NCBI GenBank assembly: GCA_035948315.1
Contig: DASZJG010000043.1
Location: 1 to 64,000 of the forward strand
Direction: 5' to 3'
Length of the DNA: 64,000 nt
Source: CAJCJE01 sp035948315
Lineage (GTDB): Bacteria; Actinomycetota; Actinomycetes; Mycobacteriales; Pseudonocardiaceae
The notes beneath the pieces are model-generated. The model ran no database searches. It saw nothing but the letters and a program-made list of their open reading frames with translations, and was not told the DNA's origin. Position 1 is the first letter of the stretch. Each line of letters opens with the position of its first letter. Below are positions 44,913 through 53,717 of the stretch, piece by piece. Both the position numbers and the translations under genes were made by a program.

Positions 44913-45920
44913 ATGACCGACATCGATCTCAACCTGGTCCGGGTGCTGGTCCTGCTGTACGAAACCCGCAGCGTGACCGGCACGGCCGACGCGCTGCACG
45001 TCAGCCAGCCGACCATCAGCTACAGCCTCGGCAAGCTCCGCCGCCACTTCGACGACGAGCTGTTCCGCCGCAGCCGGCAGGGCCTACGGCCGACCGCGCT
45101 CGCCGACCGGCTCTACGAGCCCCTGCGGCACTCGCTCACCGGCATCGAGGCGGTCGTGCACCCGAGCCGATCCTTCGACGCGGCCACCGCGCACACCCGG
45201 TTCACCATCGGCCTGTCCGATCTCGGCGAGGCGTCCCTGCTGCCACGACTGGTCCAGCCGCTGCGCACGGAGGCGCCCGGCGTGTCGATCGTGGTCCGCC
45301 CGCTCGACCTCGGCGACTCGCCACGGCAGCTCGACCGGGGCGAGATCGACGCCTTCATCGCGACACCGATCATCTCCGCACCGCGCATTCGCCGGATCCC
45401 GCTGTTCACCGAGGGCTACCTGGCAATGGTCGCGCAGGACCACCCCCGACTGCGCGGGACCGCGATCACCGAGGCCGAACTGCGCGCGGAACAGCATGTT
45501 CTGGTGGACGCCTCATCCGGCCACATCGGACCGAAACTCGCGCTGGAGACCTTCGAACTGCTCGACCGGGTGGTGCTCGCGGTGGGCCAGTTCTCCGTGC
45601 TGCCCTACCTGATCCAGCACAGCGACCTGGTCGCCGTCGTTCCCGAGGTCGCGGGCCAGGCGTATGCCGCCAGCCATCCGGTGCGCCTGCTCCGGCTGCC
45701 GATCACGCTGGAACCGCTGGAGATCGCCCTCTACGCCCGGCCAGAGCGGGCGCGCGAGCCGGCTCAGCGCTGGTTGGTCGAGTTCATCCACCGCGAGTTG
45801 ACCGACCTGGCTCACCGCAGGAATTCGAGGGCCGGCAGAAGCAACGCGGCGACGAAAAAGGCCGTCGCCGGAAACGAGCGCCGCGATCGCAGCGGGCGTG
45901 CACTACCTACCGACGTCTGA
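44913..45920 (+). CDS. LysR-family regulator of the benzoylformate module
   Basis: A 335-residue LysR protein. The HTH (about residues 5-62) has VRVLVLLYETRSVTGTADALHVSQPTISYSLGKLRRHF; the effector domain resembles the NodD/LinR/PcpR branch with RFTIGLSDLGE and LPYLIQHSDLVAVVPE. ATG 44913 is preferred, with ATG 44907 also possible. The C terminus has a basic, low-complexity extension of about 30 residues. It is divergent from mdlC. Confidence 0.9.
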   Translation: MTDIDLNLVRVLVLLYETRSVTGTADALHVSQPTISYSLGKLRRHFDDELFRRSRQGLRPTALADRLYEPLRHSLTGIEAVVHPSRSFDAATAHTRFTIGLSDLGEASLLPRLVQPLRTEAPGVSIVVRPLDLGDSPRQLDRGEIDAFIATPIISAPRIRRIPLFTEGYLAMVAQDHPRLRGTAITEAELRAEQHVLVDASSGHIGPKLALETFELLDRVVLAVGQFSVLPYLIQHSDLVAVVPEVAGQAYAASHPVRLLRLPITLEPLEIALYARPERAREPAQRWLVEFIHRELTDLAHRRNSRAGRSNAATKKAVAGNERRDRSGRALPTDV

Positions 45921-46794
45921 AGCCGGGACCGCTACCCGCGGGAGCCTCCCACAGCACGACGAACTCCGGCGATTCGCCGTTCTCCTCGCGGGACAACAGG
46001 ATCGTCAGGGTGGCGCCGACCTGCGGCCAGTATGCGGTCGGCGCGGTCAGTTCGTGGTCGCGCACCGGGATGCGCGGCTCCAGTGCCCCGGCCGGATCGC
46101 GGCGGATCTCGCCGCTGACGCGCACCGGGCCCAGTCCGACCAGCGGCGGTGGCGCCCCATCGACCCCGGAGACGAACAGCCATGCCTGGATCGTGTCCAG
46201 CCCCGGCTGCGGTTCCGGCTCCGGTGCGGATTGCCCAGCGGATTGCCCAGGCGCGGCCGTGGCTCGGCCGCGGCGAGCCACCCGATGGGCCACGATCGCG
46301 ACGACGACCAGAGCGGCGGCAATGGCGAGGGCCAGCAGGATCCAGTTCTGCGGGTCGGTTGCCGGTCCGAACAGCAGGCGCGGATCCGGGATCGACGCCG
46401 ATATGTCGTCGGGCACGTTCACCCGGTAGTCGCCGGTCCGCAGCACCGTCAGGTAGCCCCAGTAGGTGTGCGTGACCCCGTTGATACCGACCGAACCGCC
46501 GTCCTGGGCGACCACCACCGGCAGTGCGTCCCCGCCGCCAACGGGCGTGATGCCGATGTGCAGTACGGCGGGTTCGTCGATCGTCTGGTTTTCCAGGTCT
46601 TCGGTGAAGGTCACGTTGACCCGGCCCGCGGGCAACTGGAGCACGGCGGAACCGGGTAGCTGCAACTGGCCGTAGTCGCCGTCGGGTGTGTCAGCGAATC
46701 CGATGATGGTCAGCACTCCACCGGTGATCACCACCGCGATCGCGAGCACGATAGCCCAGAACCGAACCCGCGCCGCCGCCCTGCTGTTGGCCAC
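45907..46794 (-). CDS. Two-helix membrane protein of unknown function
   Basis: A 295-residue protein with helices at about residues 10-33 and 152-168. The segment between them is probably extracytoplasmic and beta-rich (LPAGRVNVTFTEDLENQ, GDYRVNVPDDI); a short AGQSAGQSA / PEPEPQP linker follows and a C-terminal cytoplasmic domain of about 95 residues. I do not recognise a family. GTG 46794 with AGGA upstream. The next 172 bases (46795-46966) hold nothing I can identify. Confidence 0.65.
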   Translation of the reverse strand: MANSRAAARVRFWAIVLAIAVVITGGVLTIIGFADTPDGDYGQLQLPGSAVLQLPAGRVNVTFTEDLENQTIDEPAVLHIGITPVGGGDALPVVVAQDGGSVGINGVTHTYWGYLTVLRTGDYRVNVPDDISASIPDPRLLFGPATDPQNWILLALAIAAALVVVAIVAHRVARRGRATAAPGQSAGQSAPEPEPQPGLDTIQAWLFVSGVDGAPPPLVGLGPVRVSGEIRRDPAGALEPRIPVRDHELTAPTAYWPQVGATLTILLSREENGESPEFVVLWEAPAGSGPGFRRR

Positions 46795-46966
46795 GGCCGG
46801 ATCCTACGGTGATCCCGACACGGCAAGGTCACGAATTCGTGAACCGCTGCGCGAGTGGGCGGCGATGCCAGGGTCTGGTCATCGCGCCAGGAAGGGGCCG
46901 TCGATGTCCGCCGATATCGTGTACACCCACTGCCGCAAGTCCTAGCCGTCCCGGCACGCCGCGTGA

Positions 46967-49513
46967 TCAGGTCACGGTGAGGGTTGCCTGGTGCGTCGGG
47001 GATGCGGTCACGGTCAGGGTGAAACGATGCGTCGTCTGGTCGTAGGTGCTGCCGCTGATGCCGCCGCTCGTGGCGAGCGCGGTGGGCTTGGTGGGTGCGT
47101 AGCCGTGCAGGGTGATGGGGCCCTCGCCGGGGGTGAACTGGACGGTGACCTGAAGGGTGCCGTTGTCGGACACGTGCGGGATGCGTTTGTCGCCGTGAGC
47201 GACGAACTTGCCGGCGTCGCCGAGGAACGCGATGCCGGAGGGGCCGACCGGTGCGGCGATCCAGTATGAGCCGTCGGTGACCGTCACGTTCACCGTCGCG
47301 CCCGCCGCGAGAAGTTGGCCGGTGCCGGCGAAGTAGTCGTAGACGTAGGCCGACGTGGTGATGCCCAGTTCGGTCGGCGTGAACGAGGCGGCCTGGTTCG
47401 GTTGGGCCGGTGTGCCCTGGGTGATGTCGAGGTAGTCGACGTTCCCGCCGCTGGCTCCGGTCGCGGTCGCCCGGACGGTGCTGCTCCCGGCCGGCAGCGC
47501 GACGGTCACGGTCTGGAAGTCCCAGTTGGACCATCCGCCGGTGGGCGCGAACGGCAGGGTGCCCGCGGCAGCACCGTTCACGGTGATGGCCAGCGGCCGG
47601 TTGGCGGTGTCGCCGTTGGCGTAGCGGAAGGCCAGCACGTAGTCGCCCGCGCCGGCGACCTTCACGCTCCACTGCACATAGTCGCCGCTGGCGTTCTGGT
47701 AGTCGGCGTAGCCGGTTCCGGTGTAGCCGGGATTGTCGTGCGCGGCAATGGCTCCCGACAGCGTGGCGTTCTCGGCCTGATAGACACCCGCGGGCGCGGT
47801 CAACTGGCGGGCGTAGGAGAAGACGTAGGCGTAGCGCAGTCCGCTCGCGTGCTCGACGTGAGTCGCCGCGACCATCGCGGGCTTGGTACCGGCGGCGTCG
47901 GCGAGGTAGGTCGCGTCGGTGGGCACGATCGGCACGTCGGGTTTGACGATGACGCCGTCCGGGCGCGCCACCTGCGCCAGGTTGGCGGGGTTCACCTGAC
48001 CGAGTCCGTCGCCGACGCCGACCGGACCGGCCGACAGGTTCGCCAGCAACAGGTTGGTCGTCTCGGTGCTCATGAACACGTCGCACCACGGCCACACGCC
48101 GAGCGCGGCGGCCAGTTGCGAGTCGTAGAGGAACTCGTCCCATTTGGACGACTCGAAGCGGTCGTCGCTCACGCGGATGGTGGTCAGGTTGTCGTAGCGG
48201 GTGCTCTGCAGGTAGTCGCGCGGCAAGGCCATGCAGTACTGCAGGGTCAGCGCTTCGGCAGCGGCGTTGTTGGCCATGTTGTCGAAGAAGGCGTCCGGGT
48301 CGCTCAGGTTGTAGACGGGTTGCGCGTTGCTACACAGCCAGTCCTGTTCGTAGACAACGACTCCGGCGTCGCGCAGGTAGCTCATGACCTGCTGCCAGAA
48401 CGCGGGATCGACGACCACGTTGTTGGACACCTGATATTCGGTTCGGTACGGGCTGGACGTGGTGAGCCAGCGGGCGTGCGTGACCAGGGGCACGCCGATC
48501 TGCTGCTGGAAGGCGGCCAAGCCGTTGGGGAACAGGGTGGCGTCGGCCTCGTAGAGGTACTCGCCGTCGTTGTTGTCGGCCCAGTCCGCATTCGGTCCCT
48601 TCGGGTACCACCAGCTATCGAGTTGCAGGTAGCCGAGCGGGATCTTCTTGGCTGCCCATTCGTCGGCGACGGCTTGCAGCGTGCCGGTGTAACCGAGTGA
48701 GTTGTCGTAGGTGTAGTAGTAGGCCGCGCCGTGGTCGGTCCAGTAGCCGAGCGTGTTGAGGACCGGACCGGCATCGCTGCTGGTCAGGGTTTTGCCGGCC
48801 AGTGTGGTCAGCGCGCCGCCCCACCTGCGGTAGGCGTCGTCGATGCCCTTGCCGACCGCCAGGATCGTCTGTCTGGCAAAGCCCGCCGGCAGTTCCGTGA
48901 TCGAGGTGAGCACACCGGCGGCGATGGCGCCGTTGCCGGCCTTGGTCGTCTCGGCCTGTTGGAAGTGGTTCGCCGCCGAGATCGCGAAGGTGTTGCCGGC
49001 GCCGTCGAAGAACAGCCACGGGCTGTCGGCCGCCCCGGCGACGCTGTTGAACTGGTAGTGCCCGAAACAACCTTGATGGCTCAGCGAGTGCGGCAAGGTC
49101 GGGTAGGTGGCGAAGGTCGGAAAGGCGGTCGAGTTGGCGGCGGCGTCGACATAGGTGTCGGTGAAGATCACGATCGGAGCCGCCAGGTACGTCCTGATCT
49201 CGGCCTGCCTCGTGCCACCGGTGTGGTAGGTGAACGTGGTCTTCGTGTAGGCGCCGAGCGCGTCCGTTCCCGAGGTGGTGGTGATGCCGGTGGCCGTGGT
49301 GCCGACCGTGCCAGCGAAAGTCCAGCCGAGATCGCCGACGCTCACCTGCCAGGCTCCGCTCGGACTCACGGCGGCGCGGGCGCCCGGACCATGTGGCGCG
49401 GCACCGATGGCGGTGGCCGGTGCCGAACTGGCCAGCACGGCCGTCGGCAGTGCCAGCGCGGCGGAGCCGATACCGAGTGTCTTGATGAAGTCGCGGCGGT
49501 TGTAGCGAGCCAT
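46967..49513 (-). CDS. Tat-exported glycoside-hydrolase-like protein with CBM35
   Basis: An 848-residue secreted protein. A Tat signal NRRDFIKTLGIGSAALAL (5-22) precedes a beta domain (about 45-240) and a TIM-barrel-like region (about 250-530) with the possible catalytic acids in YLQLDSWWYPKG (D299) and VVYEQDWLCS (D391), reminiscent of clan GH-D/GH36. A CBM35-like module (577-698) interrupts the C-terminal beta part, which resumes to the end. Substrate unknown, probably a plant or microbial polysaccharide. ATG 49513 has GAGGAG at good spacing. Confidence 0.78.
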   Translation of the reverse strand: MARYNRRDFIKTLGIGSAALALPTAVLASSAPATAIGAAPHGPGARAAVSPSGAWQVSVGDLGWTFAGTVGTTATGITTTSGTDALGAYTKTTFTYHTGGTRQAEIRTYLAAPIVIFTDTYVDAAANSTAFPTFATYPTLPHSLSHQGCFGHYQFNSVAGAADSPWLFFDGAGNTFAISAANHFQQAETTKAGNGAIAAGVLTSITELPAGFARQTILAVGKGIDDAYRRWGGALTTLAGKTLTSSDAGPVLNTLGYWTDHGAAYYYTYDNSLGYTGTLQAVADEWAAKKIPLGYLQLDSWWYPKGPNADWADNNDGEYLYEADATLFPNGLAAFQQQIGVPLVTHARWLTTSSPYRTEYQVSNNVVVDPAFWQQVMSYLRDAGVVVYEQDWLCSNAQPVYNLSDPDAFFDNMANNAAAEALTLQYCMALPRDYLQSTRYDNLTTIRVSDDRFESSKWDEFLYDSQLAAALGVWPWCDVFMSTETTNLLLANLSAGPVGVGDGLGQVNPANLAQVARPDGVIVKPDVPIVPTDATYLADAAGTKPAMVAATHVEHASGLRYAYVFSYARQLTAPAGVYQAENATLSGAIAAHDNPGYTGTGYADYQNASGDYVQWSVKVAGAGDYVLAFRYANGDTANRPLAITVNGAAAGTLPFAPTGGWSNWDFQTVTVALPAGSSTVRATATGASGGNVDYLDITQGTPAQPNQAASFTPTELGITTSAYVYDYFAGTGQLLAAGATVNVTVTDGSYWIAAPVGPSGIAFLGDAGKFVAHGDKRIPHVSDNGTLQVTVQFTPGEGPITLHGYAPTKPTALATSGGISGSTYDQTTHRFTLTVTASPTHQATLTVT

Positions 49514-49780
49514 GTCGTTCTCCTCGGCGAAACTTCGTGGCGTTACCGGGTAGGCATGGAGGCCATTGCAGAAGTACGCGGGCGCTGAGTTGAAGTCAAC
49601 GCCAGAACGAACGTAATCCACCAAAGTCCTACGGTGACAGGGATAGCGCATGATCGCGCGCCGGTATCGAGACATGCCGGGCCGTTGACTCGATTCCAGG
49701 CCACGACGCCGTTGTTACTCACCATCGACATTGTTACAACGCAACCGCACCAGATCCGACGGACGCATATCCGGCTCTGC

Positions 49781-49840
49781 TTGAACAAAACCCAACAGTT
49801 TTGTCCAAGTATTGACGTAACACCGGATCGCCGGCACGCT
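49781..49840. promoter_or_regulatory. Palindrome and promoter of the ROK gene
   Basis: TTGAACAAAA (49781-49790) and TTTTGTCCAA (49799-49808) form a 10-base-armed inverted repeat with one mismatch. It is followed by TTGACG (49812-49817), 17 bases, CACGCT (49835-49840), which would start transcription at the GTG 49847. The rest of the 333-base divergent gap (49514-49846) shows no gene. Confidence 0.5.
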
Positions 49841-49846
49841 GCGGTC

Positions 49847-51112
49847 GTGCCTGGGGAAAGGCCGGGCGGACGAACGAGTACCTCGATCCGCGCGGCGAAT
49901 CGGACGCGAATCGTGGATGCCCTGCGCGCCGAGGGGCCGATGACGCGCGCGCAGCTGTGCGAGCTGACCGGTCTGTGTCGAGCGACGGTCTCGGGCCTGG
50001 TCGGTGAATTGTTCGCACGTGGGTTGCTGGTCGAGCAGCCCGCCGCGAGCACGCGCGCGAACGGGCGTCCGGTCAGCGAACTCAGCCTGAACCGGGCCAG
50101 CGGCGTTGGCATCGGCATCGACATCGGGGTGCGGCACATCGCTGTGGCAGTAGGCGATTCAGCCCGCAACGTCTATGCCGAACGCTGGTGGCCACGACCG
50201 GTCGGGCACACCTCAGCGGACGGGTTCGACACGCTGATCTCATCGGTCCAGGAGGCGCTGCGCGAGGCACGCGCCGAGCACGATCGGTTGATCGGCGCGG
50301 CAGTCGGCCTTGCCGCGCCGATCGACGCACGCGACGGGTCGATCGCGGCACCTGATCTACTGCCTGGCTGGGCGGGCGAACCACTGGTCCGGCGACTCGC
50401 CCGCACGCTGGACGTCCCGGTGCGACTGGAGAACGTCGCCACCCTCGGCGCGCTGGGCGAGTACGTGTGGGGTCCGGCCACCGGCGTCGCGAACCTGATC
50501 TACGTGAAACTGGCCAGCCGCGTGGGCGCGGGCCTGATCCTCAACGGATCACTGTTCCGGGGTGCCACCGGATTCGCAGGCGAACTGGGGCACATCACGG
50601 TCAATCGCAACGGTCTGCTGTGCCGGTGTGGCGCGCGGGGCTGCCTGGAACTGTATGCCGGTGGCGCGGCGATGCTGCGCAAGCTGGGGCGCCGACCCGA
50701 CGCCGTCGACGGATTCGACCGCCTGGTCACGGAGGCGATGTCCGGCGACGCGGCGGTGCTCGCCGTCGTCCAGCGGGCCGCCCGGTTTCTCGGCCAGGGC
50801 CTGGCCGCGGTGGCGAAGCTGCTGGACCCGCAGCGCATCGTGATCGGCGGCGAACTGTGGCGCCTCGGCGAGGTGATGGCGCCGGCACTGCGCCACGAAC
50901 TCGGCCGCTACTCCTTCGCCAGCCATCCCGAGATCGAAGCCTCCCCGCTGGGCCGCCGCGCGAGCCTGCTCGGCGCGCTCGCACTCGCCCTGACGCCGTC
51001 CACGCAGCTCACGGCGTTCGACGAGCGAGCCGCCCCGGACAGGCTCACCCGGCCGAGCGTTCCGCCGTCGGACCGATGGGCATCGGAATGGCGCATGCCT
51101 CGCCCGAGGTGA
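49847..51112 (+). CDS. ROK-family transcriptional regulator
   Basis: A 421-residue ROK protein. The HTH (about 18-62) reads PMTRAQLCELTGLCRATVSGLVGELFARGLL. The kinase-like part has GIGIDIGVRHIAVAVGD and the zinc motif LCRCGARGCLELYAGG. The catalytic-Asp motif (usually ENDANAAA) is RLENVATLGALGE, with Val in place of Asp, so it should not phosphorylate sugars. GTG 49847 is chosen from the promoter position. It is divergent from the glycosidase gene and probably controls it. It overlaps the convergent gene by 68 bases. Confidence 0.88.
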   Translation: MPGERPGGRTSTSIRAANRTRIVDALRAEGPMTRAQLCELTGLCRATVSGLVGELFARGLLVEQPAASTRANGRPVSELSLNRASGVGIGIDIGVRHIAVAVGDSARNVYAERWWPRPVGHTSADGFDTLISSVQEALREARAEHDRLIGAAVGLAAPIDARDGSIAAPDLLPGWAGEPLVRRLARTLDVPVRLENVATLGALGEYVWGPATGVANLIYVKLASRVGAGLILNGSLFRGATGFAGELGHITVNRNGLLCRCGARGCLELYAGGAAMLRKLGRRPDAVDGFDRLVTEAMSGDAAVLAVVQRAARFLGQGLAAVAKLLDPQRIVIGGELWRLGEVMAPALRHELGRYSFASHPEIEASPLGRRASLLGALALALTPSTQLTAFDERAAPDRLTRPSVPPSDRWASEWRMPRPR

Positions 51113-51641
51113 AGCCCTGGTCGGTGATGCCGAGCGCGTGGTAACAGCGGGCCCGCATGTTCTCCACCGCGATCGCGAAACTCAGCTCGACCAGGCCCTT
51201 GTGGCCCAGTTCGCGGTCCAGCTCGGCCACCTGCTCGTCGGTCACGGTGGGCGGCTGGGCGGTCATCGCGTCGGCGTAGGCGAGCGCTTTCCGCTCCAAC
51301 TCGGTGAACCGGTCGGAGGTGCGGTAGTTCGGCACATCGCGCAGCCGATCGATGTCCATGCCGGCCAGCTTCTGCAACATGGTGCCGAAATCGACGCACC
51401 ACGAGCAGCCGACCTCGGTCGCAGTCCGGTACACCACCAGGTCACGCAGGCTGGCCGGGAGTGTCCTCATCGCCTTCTCGAAGGCCGTCTCCATGACGCC
51501 CCAGGCAAACAGCACACCGGTGTGATGGGCAGCCACGGCGGCCGGCTCGGGCACCGCGCCATAACGGCGACGGGTCACCCGATACAGCAGCCTGGTCAAC
51601 CAACCGGCCTCCTTGGCGGGCACGACGGGCACACGCGGCAT
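51045..51641 (-). CDS. AhpD-like carboxymuconolactone decarboxylase-family protein
   Basis: A 198-residue AhpD/CMD-fold protein. The redox pair is in TATEVGCSWCVDFGTML (CxxC, about residues 77-80), followed by LERKALAYADAMTAQP and MRARCYHALGI. It probably has peroxidase or thiol-disulfide activity. ATG 51641 has GGGAGG upstream. Its 3' end overlaps the ROK gene on the other strand by 68 bases. Confidence 0.88.
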   Translation of the reverse strand: MPRVPVVPAKEAGWLTRLLYRVTRRRYGAVPEPAAVAAHHTGVLFAWGVMETAFEKAMRTLPASLRDLVVYRTATEVGCSWCVDFGTMLQKLAGMDIDRLRDVPNYRTSDRFTELERKALAYADAMTAQPPTVTDEQVAELDRELGHKGLVELSFAIAVENMRARCYHALGITDQGFTSGEACAIPMPIGPTAERSAG

Positions 51642-51763
51642 AACGGCCTCCCTGGTCAGCAGCCCGCGATGCGGGCCTTTACCGACTGGACGAGGAGCCG
51701 GACGGGAACGTGACAGTGACGTGGGTCTCACTCCGGCCGCCGGCCAGGGTGTGCCATCCCCTG

Positions 51764-53326
51764 CTAACCGTGGTCGCCGAGACCTGCTTCCTCCAGGTCG
51801 AGGTCGCGTTGGATCCGGCGTCGCGTGGCGTCGGTGATCCGGCCCGATTCGTAGAGCCTGGCCAGCTCAAGGCTTTGCACGGCGAGCAGGTCGCGGCGCA
51901 GGGTCCGGTACATCTCGGTGGCGGAGGCGGTGGCCTGCTCCTCGTCGACGTCCTGGGAGAGCCGGTCGCGCCGGTAGCGCAGCCGGTCGCGCAACTGTTC
52001 GAGCATCGGCTCGGCGGTGGTCTCCAGGTCGGCCAGGTGATCGAGGTGGGCGAGGCCGGCGTTGGTCAACTCGCGTCGCGCGAGCATGGCCTCCTGGTGC
52101 TCCTCGGCCGGGTCGACGGCGATACCGGCCCGTTTGACCAGCGGCGCGAGCGTAAACCCCTGGACAACAAGCGTGATCACGATGACCGCCGACGCCAGCA
52201 GCAGCACAAGGTCGCGGTGGGGCAGTGCGGCGCCGGTCTCGGTGGTGAGCGGGATCGACAGGGCCGCGGCCAGCGGCACCACTCCCCTGGCGCCCGCCCA
52301 GGACACCACGGCGGGCACCTGCCAGGAGGGCCGCGCGCCGCCTCGGCGCTGGCGGATCGCGGAGAGCGGGAACACCCACAGCACCCGGATCACCACCAGT
52401 CCTGCGGTGATCGCGAGCGCCTGCAACGGCCAGTAGTTGTCGGTGCTGGTCAGCTCGCGGATGAGGGCCGGCAGTTCCAGGCCGATCAGGCCGAACACCA
52501 CGCTCTCCAACAGGAACACCACGGTTTCGGTGACCGCGGTGAGTTGCAGCCGGATGCGCGCGTTGGTCAGCCCGTCGGTCCTGGTGCCGACGACGACGCT
52601 GCACAGCACGACCGCGGTGACGCCGGAGGCGTGCGCGGCCTCCGCGAGCACGTACGCGGTGTACGGGGTGACCAGCGAGATCACCGTTTCCAGCACCGGG
52701 TCGACGGTGCGCTTGCGGATCAGGATGACGCCGCCCGCGACCACCGCGCCGACGATCGCGCCGCCGCCGGCGAGCAGCACGAACTCGCCGATGGTGCCGC
52801 CGACGGTCAGGCCGCCGGTGGTGACGGCCAGCGACACGGCGATCCGGAACAGCAGCAGGCTGGTGGCGTCGTTGAACAGGCTCTCCGCCTGGATCAGCAC
52901 CTGGAGCCGGGGCGGCAGCGAGAGCCTGCGGCCCAGCGCGGTGACCGCGACCGGGTCGGTGCTGGCCAGCACGGTGCCGAGGACCAGGGCCAGGCCGATC
53001 GGCAGGTCGGTGATGGCCACGACGATGGCGCCGACCACGGCGGCCGACGCGAGCACGAGGCCGACGGCGAGCGCGGTGACCGGGCGCAGGACCGCGCGCA
53101 GGTCACGCCAGGGCAGTTCGGCGCCTGCCGCGTCGAGCAGCGGCGGCAGCACGACCAGGCTGACGATGTCCGGGGTGACCTGGACCCGAGGAACGCCGGG
53201 CAGCAGACCGACGACGACGCCGGCCACCACGAGCAGCGAGGGTGCGGGCACCTTGAGCCGTTTGGCGAAGGTGGCGACCACGGTCGCCACCACAACCAGG
53301 AACAACACGGTTTCCACGCTGCGCAT
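51764..53326 (-). CDS. CPA1-family Na+/H+ antiporter
   Basis: A 520-residue antiporter with 12 or so helices. The ion-site motifs are TVLASTDPVAVTALGRR (DP in helix 4 equivalent) and LIQAESLFNDATSLLLF (ND in helix 5 equivalent); SWAGARGVVPLAAAL is also conserved. The last ~110 residues are a hydrophilic, helical, acidic tail (EEHQEAMLARRELTNAG) typical of NhaP-like proteins. It exchanges Na+ or K+ for protons at the membrane. Confidence 0.92.
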   Translation of the reverse strand: MRSVETVLFLVVVATVVATFAKRLKVPAPSLLVVAGVVVGLLPGVPRVQVTPDIVSLVVLPPLLDAAGAELPWRDLRAVLRPVTALAVGLVLASAAVVGAIVVAITDLPIGLALVLGTVLASTDPVAVTALGRRLSLPPRLQVLIQAESLFNDATSLLLFRIAVSLAVTTGGLTVGGTIGEFVLLAGGGAIVGAVVAGGVILIRKRTVDPVLETVISLVTPYTAYVLAEAAHASGVTAVVLCSVVVGTRTDGLTNARIRLQLTAVTETVVFLLESVVFGLIGLELPALIRELTSTDNYWPLQALAITAGLVVIRVLWVFPLSAIRQRRGGARPSWQVPAVVSWAGARGVVPLAAALSIPLTTETGAALPHRDLVLLLASAVIVITLVVQGFTLAPLVKRAGIAVDPAEEHQEAMLARRELTNAGLAHLDHLADLETTAEPMLEQLRDRLRYRRDRLSQDVDEEQATASATEMYRTLRRDLLAVQSLELARLYESGRITDATRRRIQRDLDLEEAGLGDHG

Positions 53327-53404
53327 TGACCAGTGCCCTTCCCTGGCTCGTGGCGATCACCTTAACGCGGTCGGATAAGTGTCAATCGCCGCTGACCGGA
53401 GCGC

Positions 53405-53452
53405 TTGACGGAGAGAGAGCGCGGGAGTACTTTCCGCATAAGTAAGGAAAGT
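53405..53452 (+). promoter_or_regulatory. Promoter with GGAAAGT palindrome, secreted-protein locus
   Basis: TTGACG (53405-53410), 17 bases, TACTTT (53428-53433) is a good promoter. ACTTTCC-N10-GGAAAGT (53429-53452) is a perfect 7-base-armed inverted repeat across the -10 and start. It lies in the 391-base gap 53327-53717, leaving a leader of about 280 bases before 53718. GGAAAGTTG also occurs at 55475-55483 before the next gene. Confidence 0.6.
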
Positions 53453-53717
53453 TGCTTAATTAACAGAATCATTCCCAGCAACTGTGAATGGCGAAGACCA
53501 CCGATCAGGTTTCCGCTACCGGCTTTCCTGTGCGCACAACGCATCGGCGGCCGGACCTCGCGTTCGAGTCGACGGCGACGCGCAGCGCCCCGCCGGCTTT
53601 CGCGCACCCGACAACGCCGGCGGCAGGGCCCGCTCTCCCACCGAACGGCCGTCCGAAGACCCGTGAAACGACGCAGGCCGCCCCGCTCGGCCGCTCGCCT
53701 TCCCGCTGGAGGCATGG

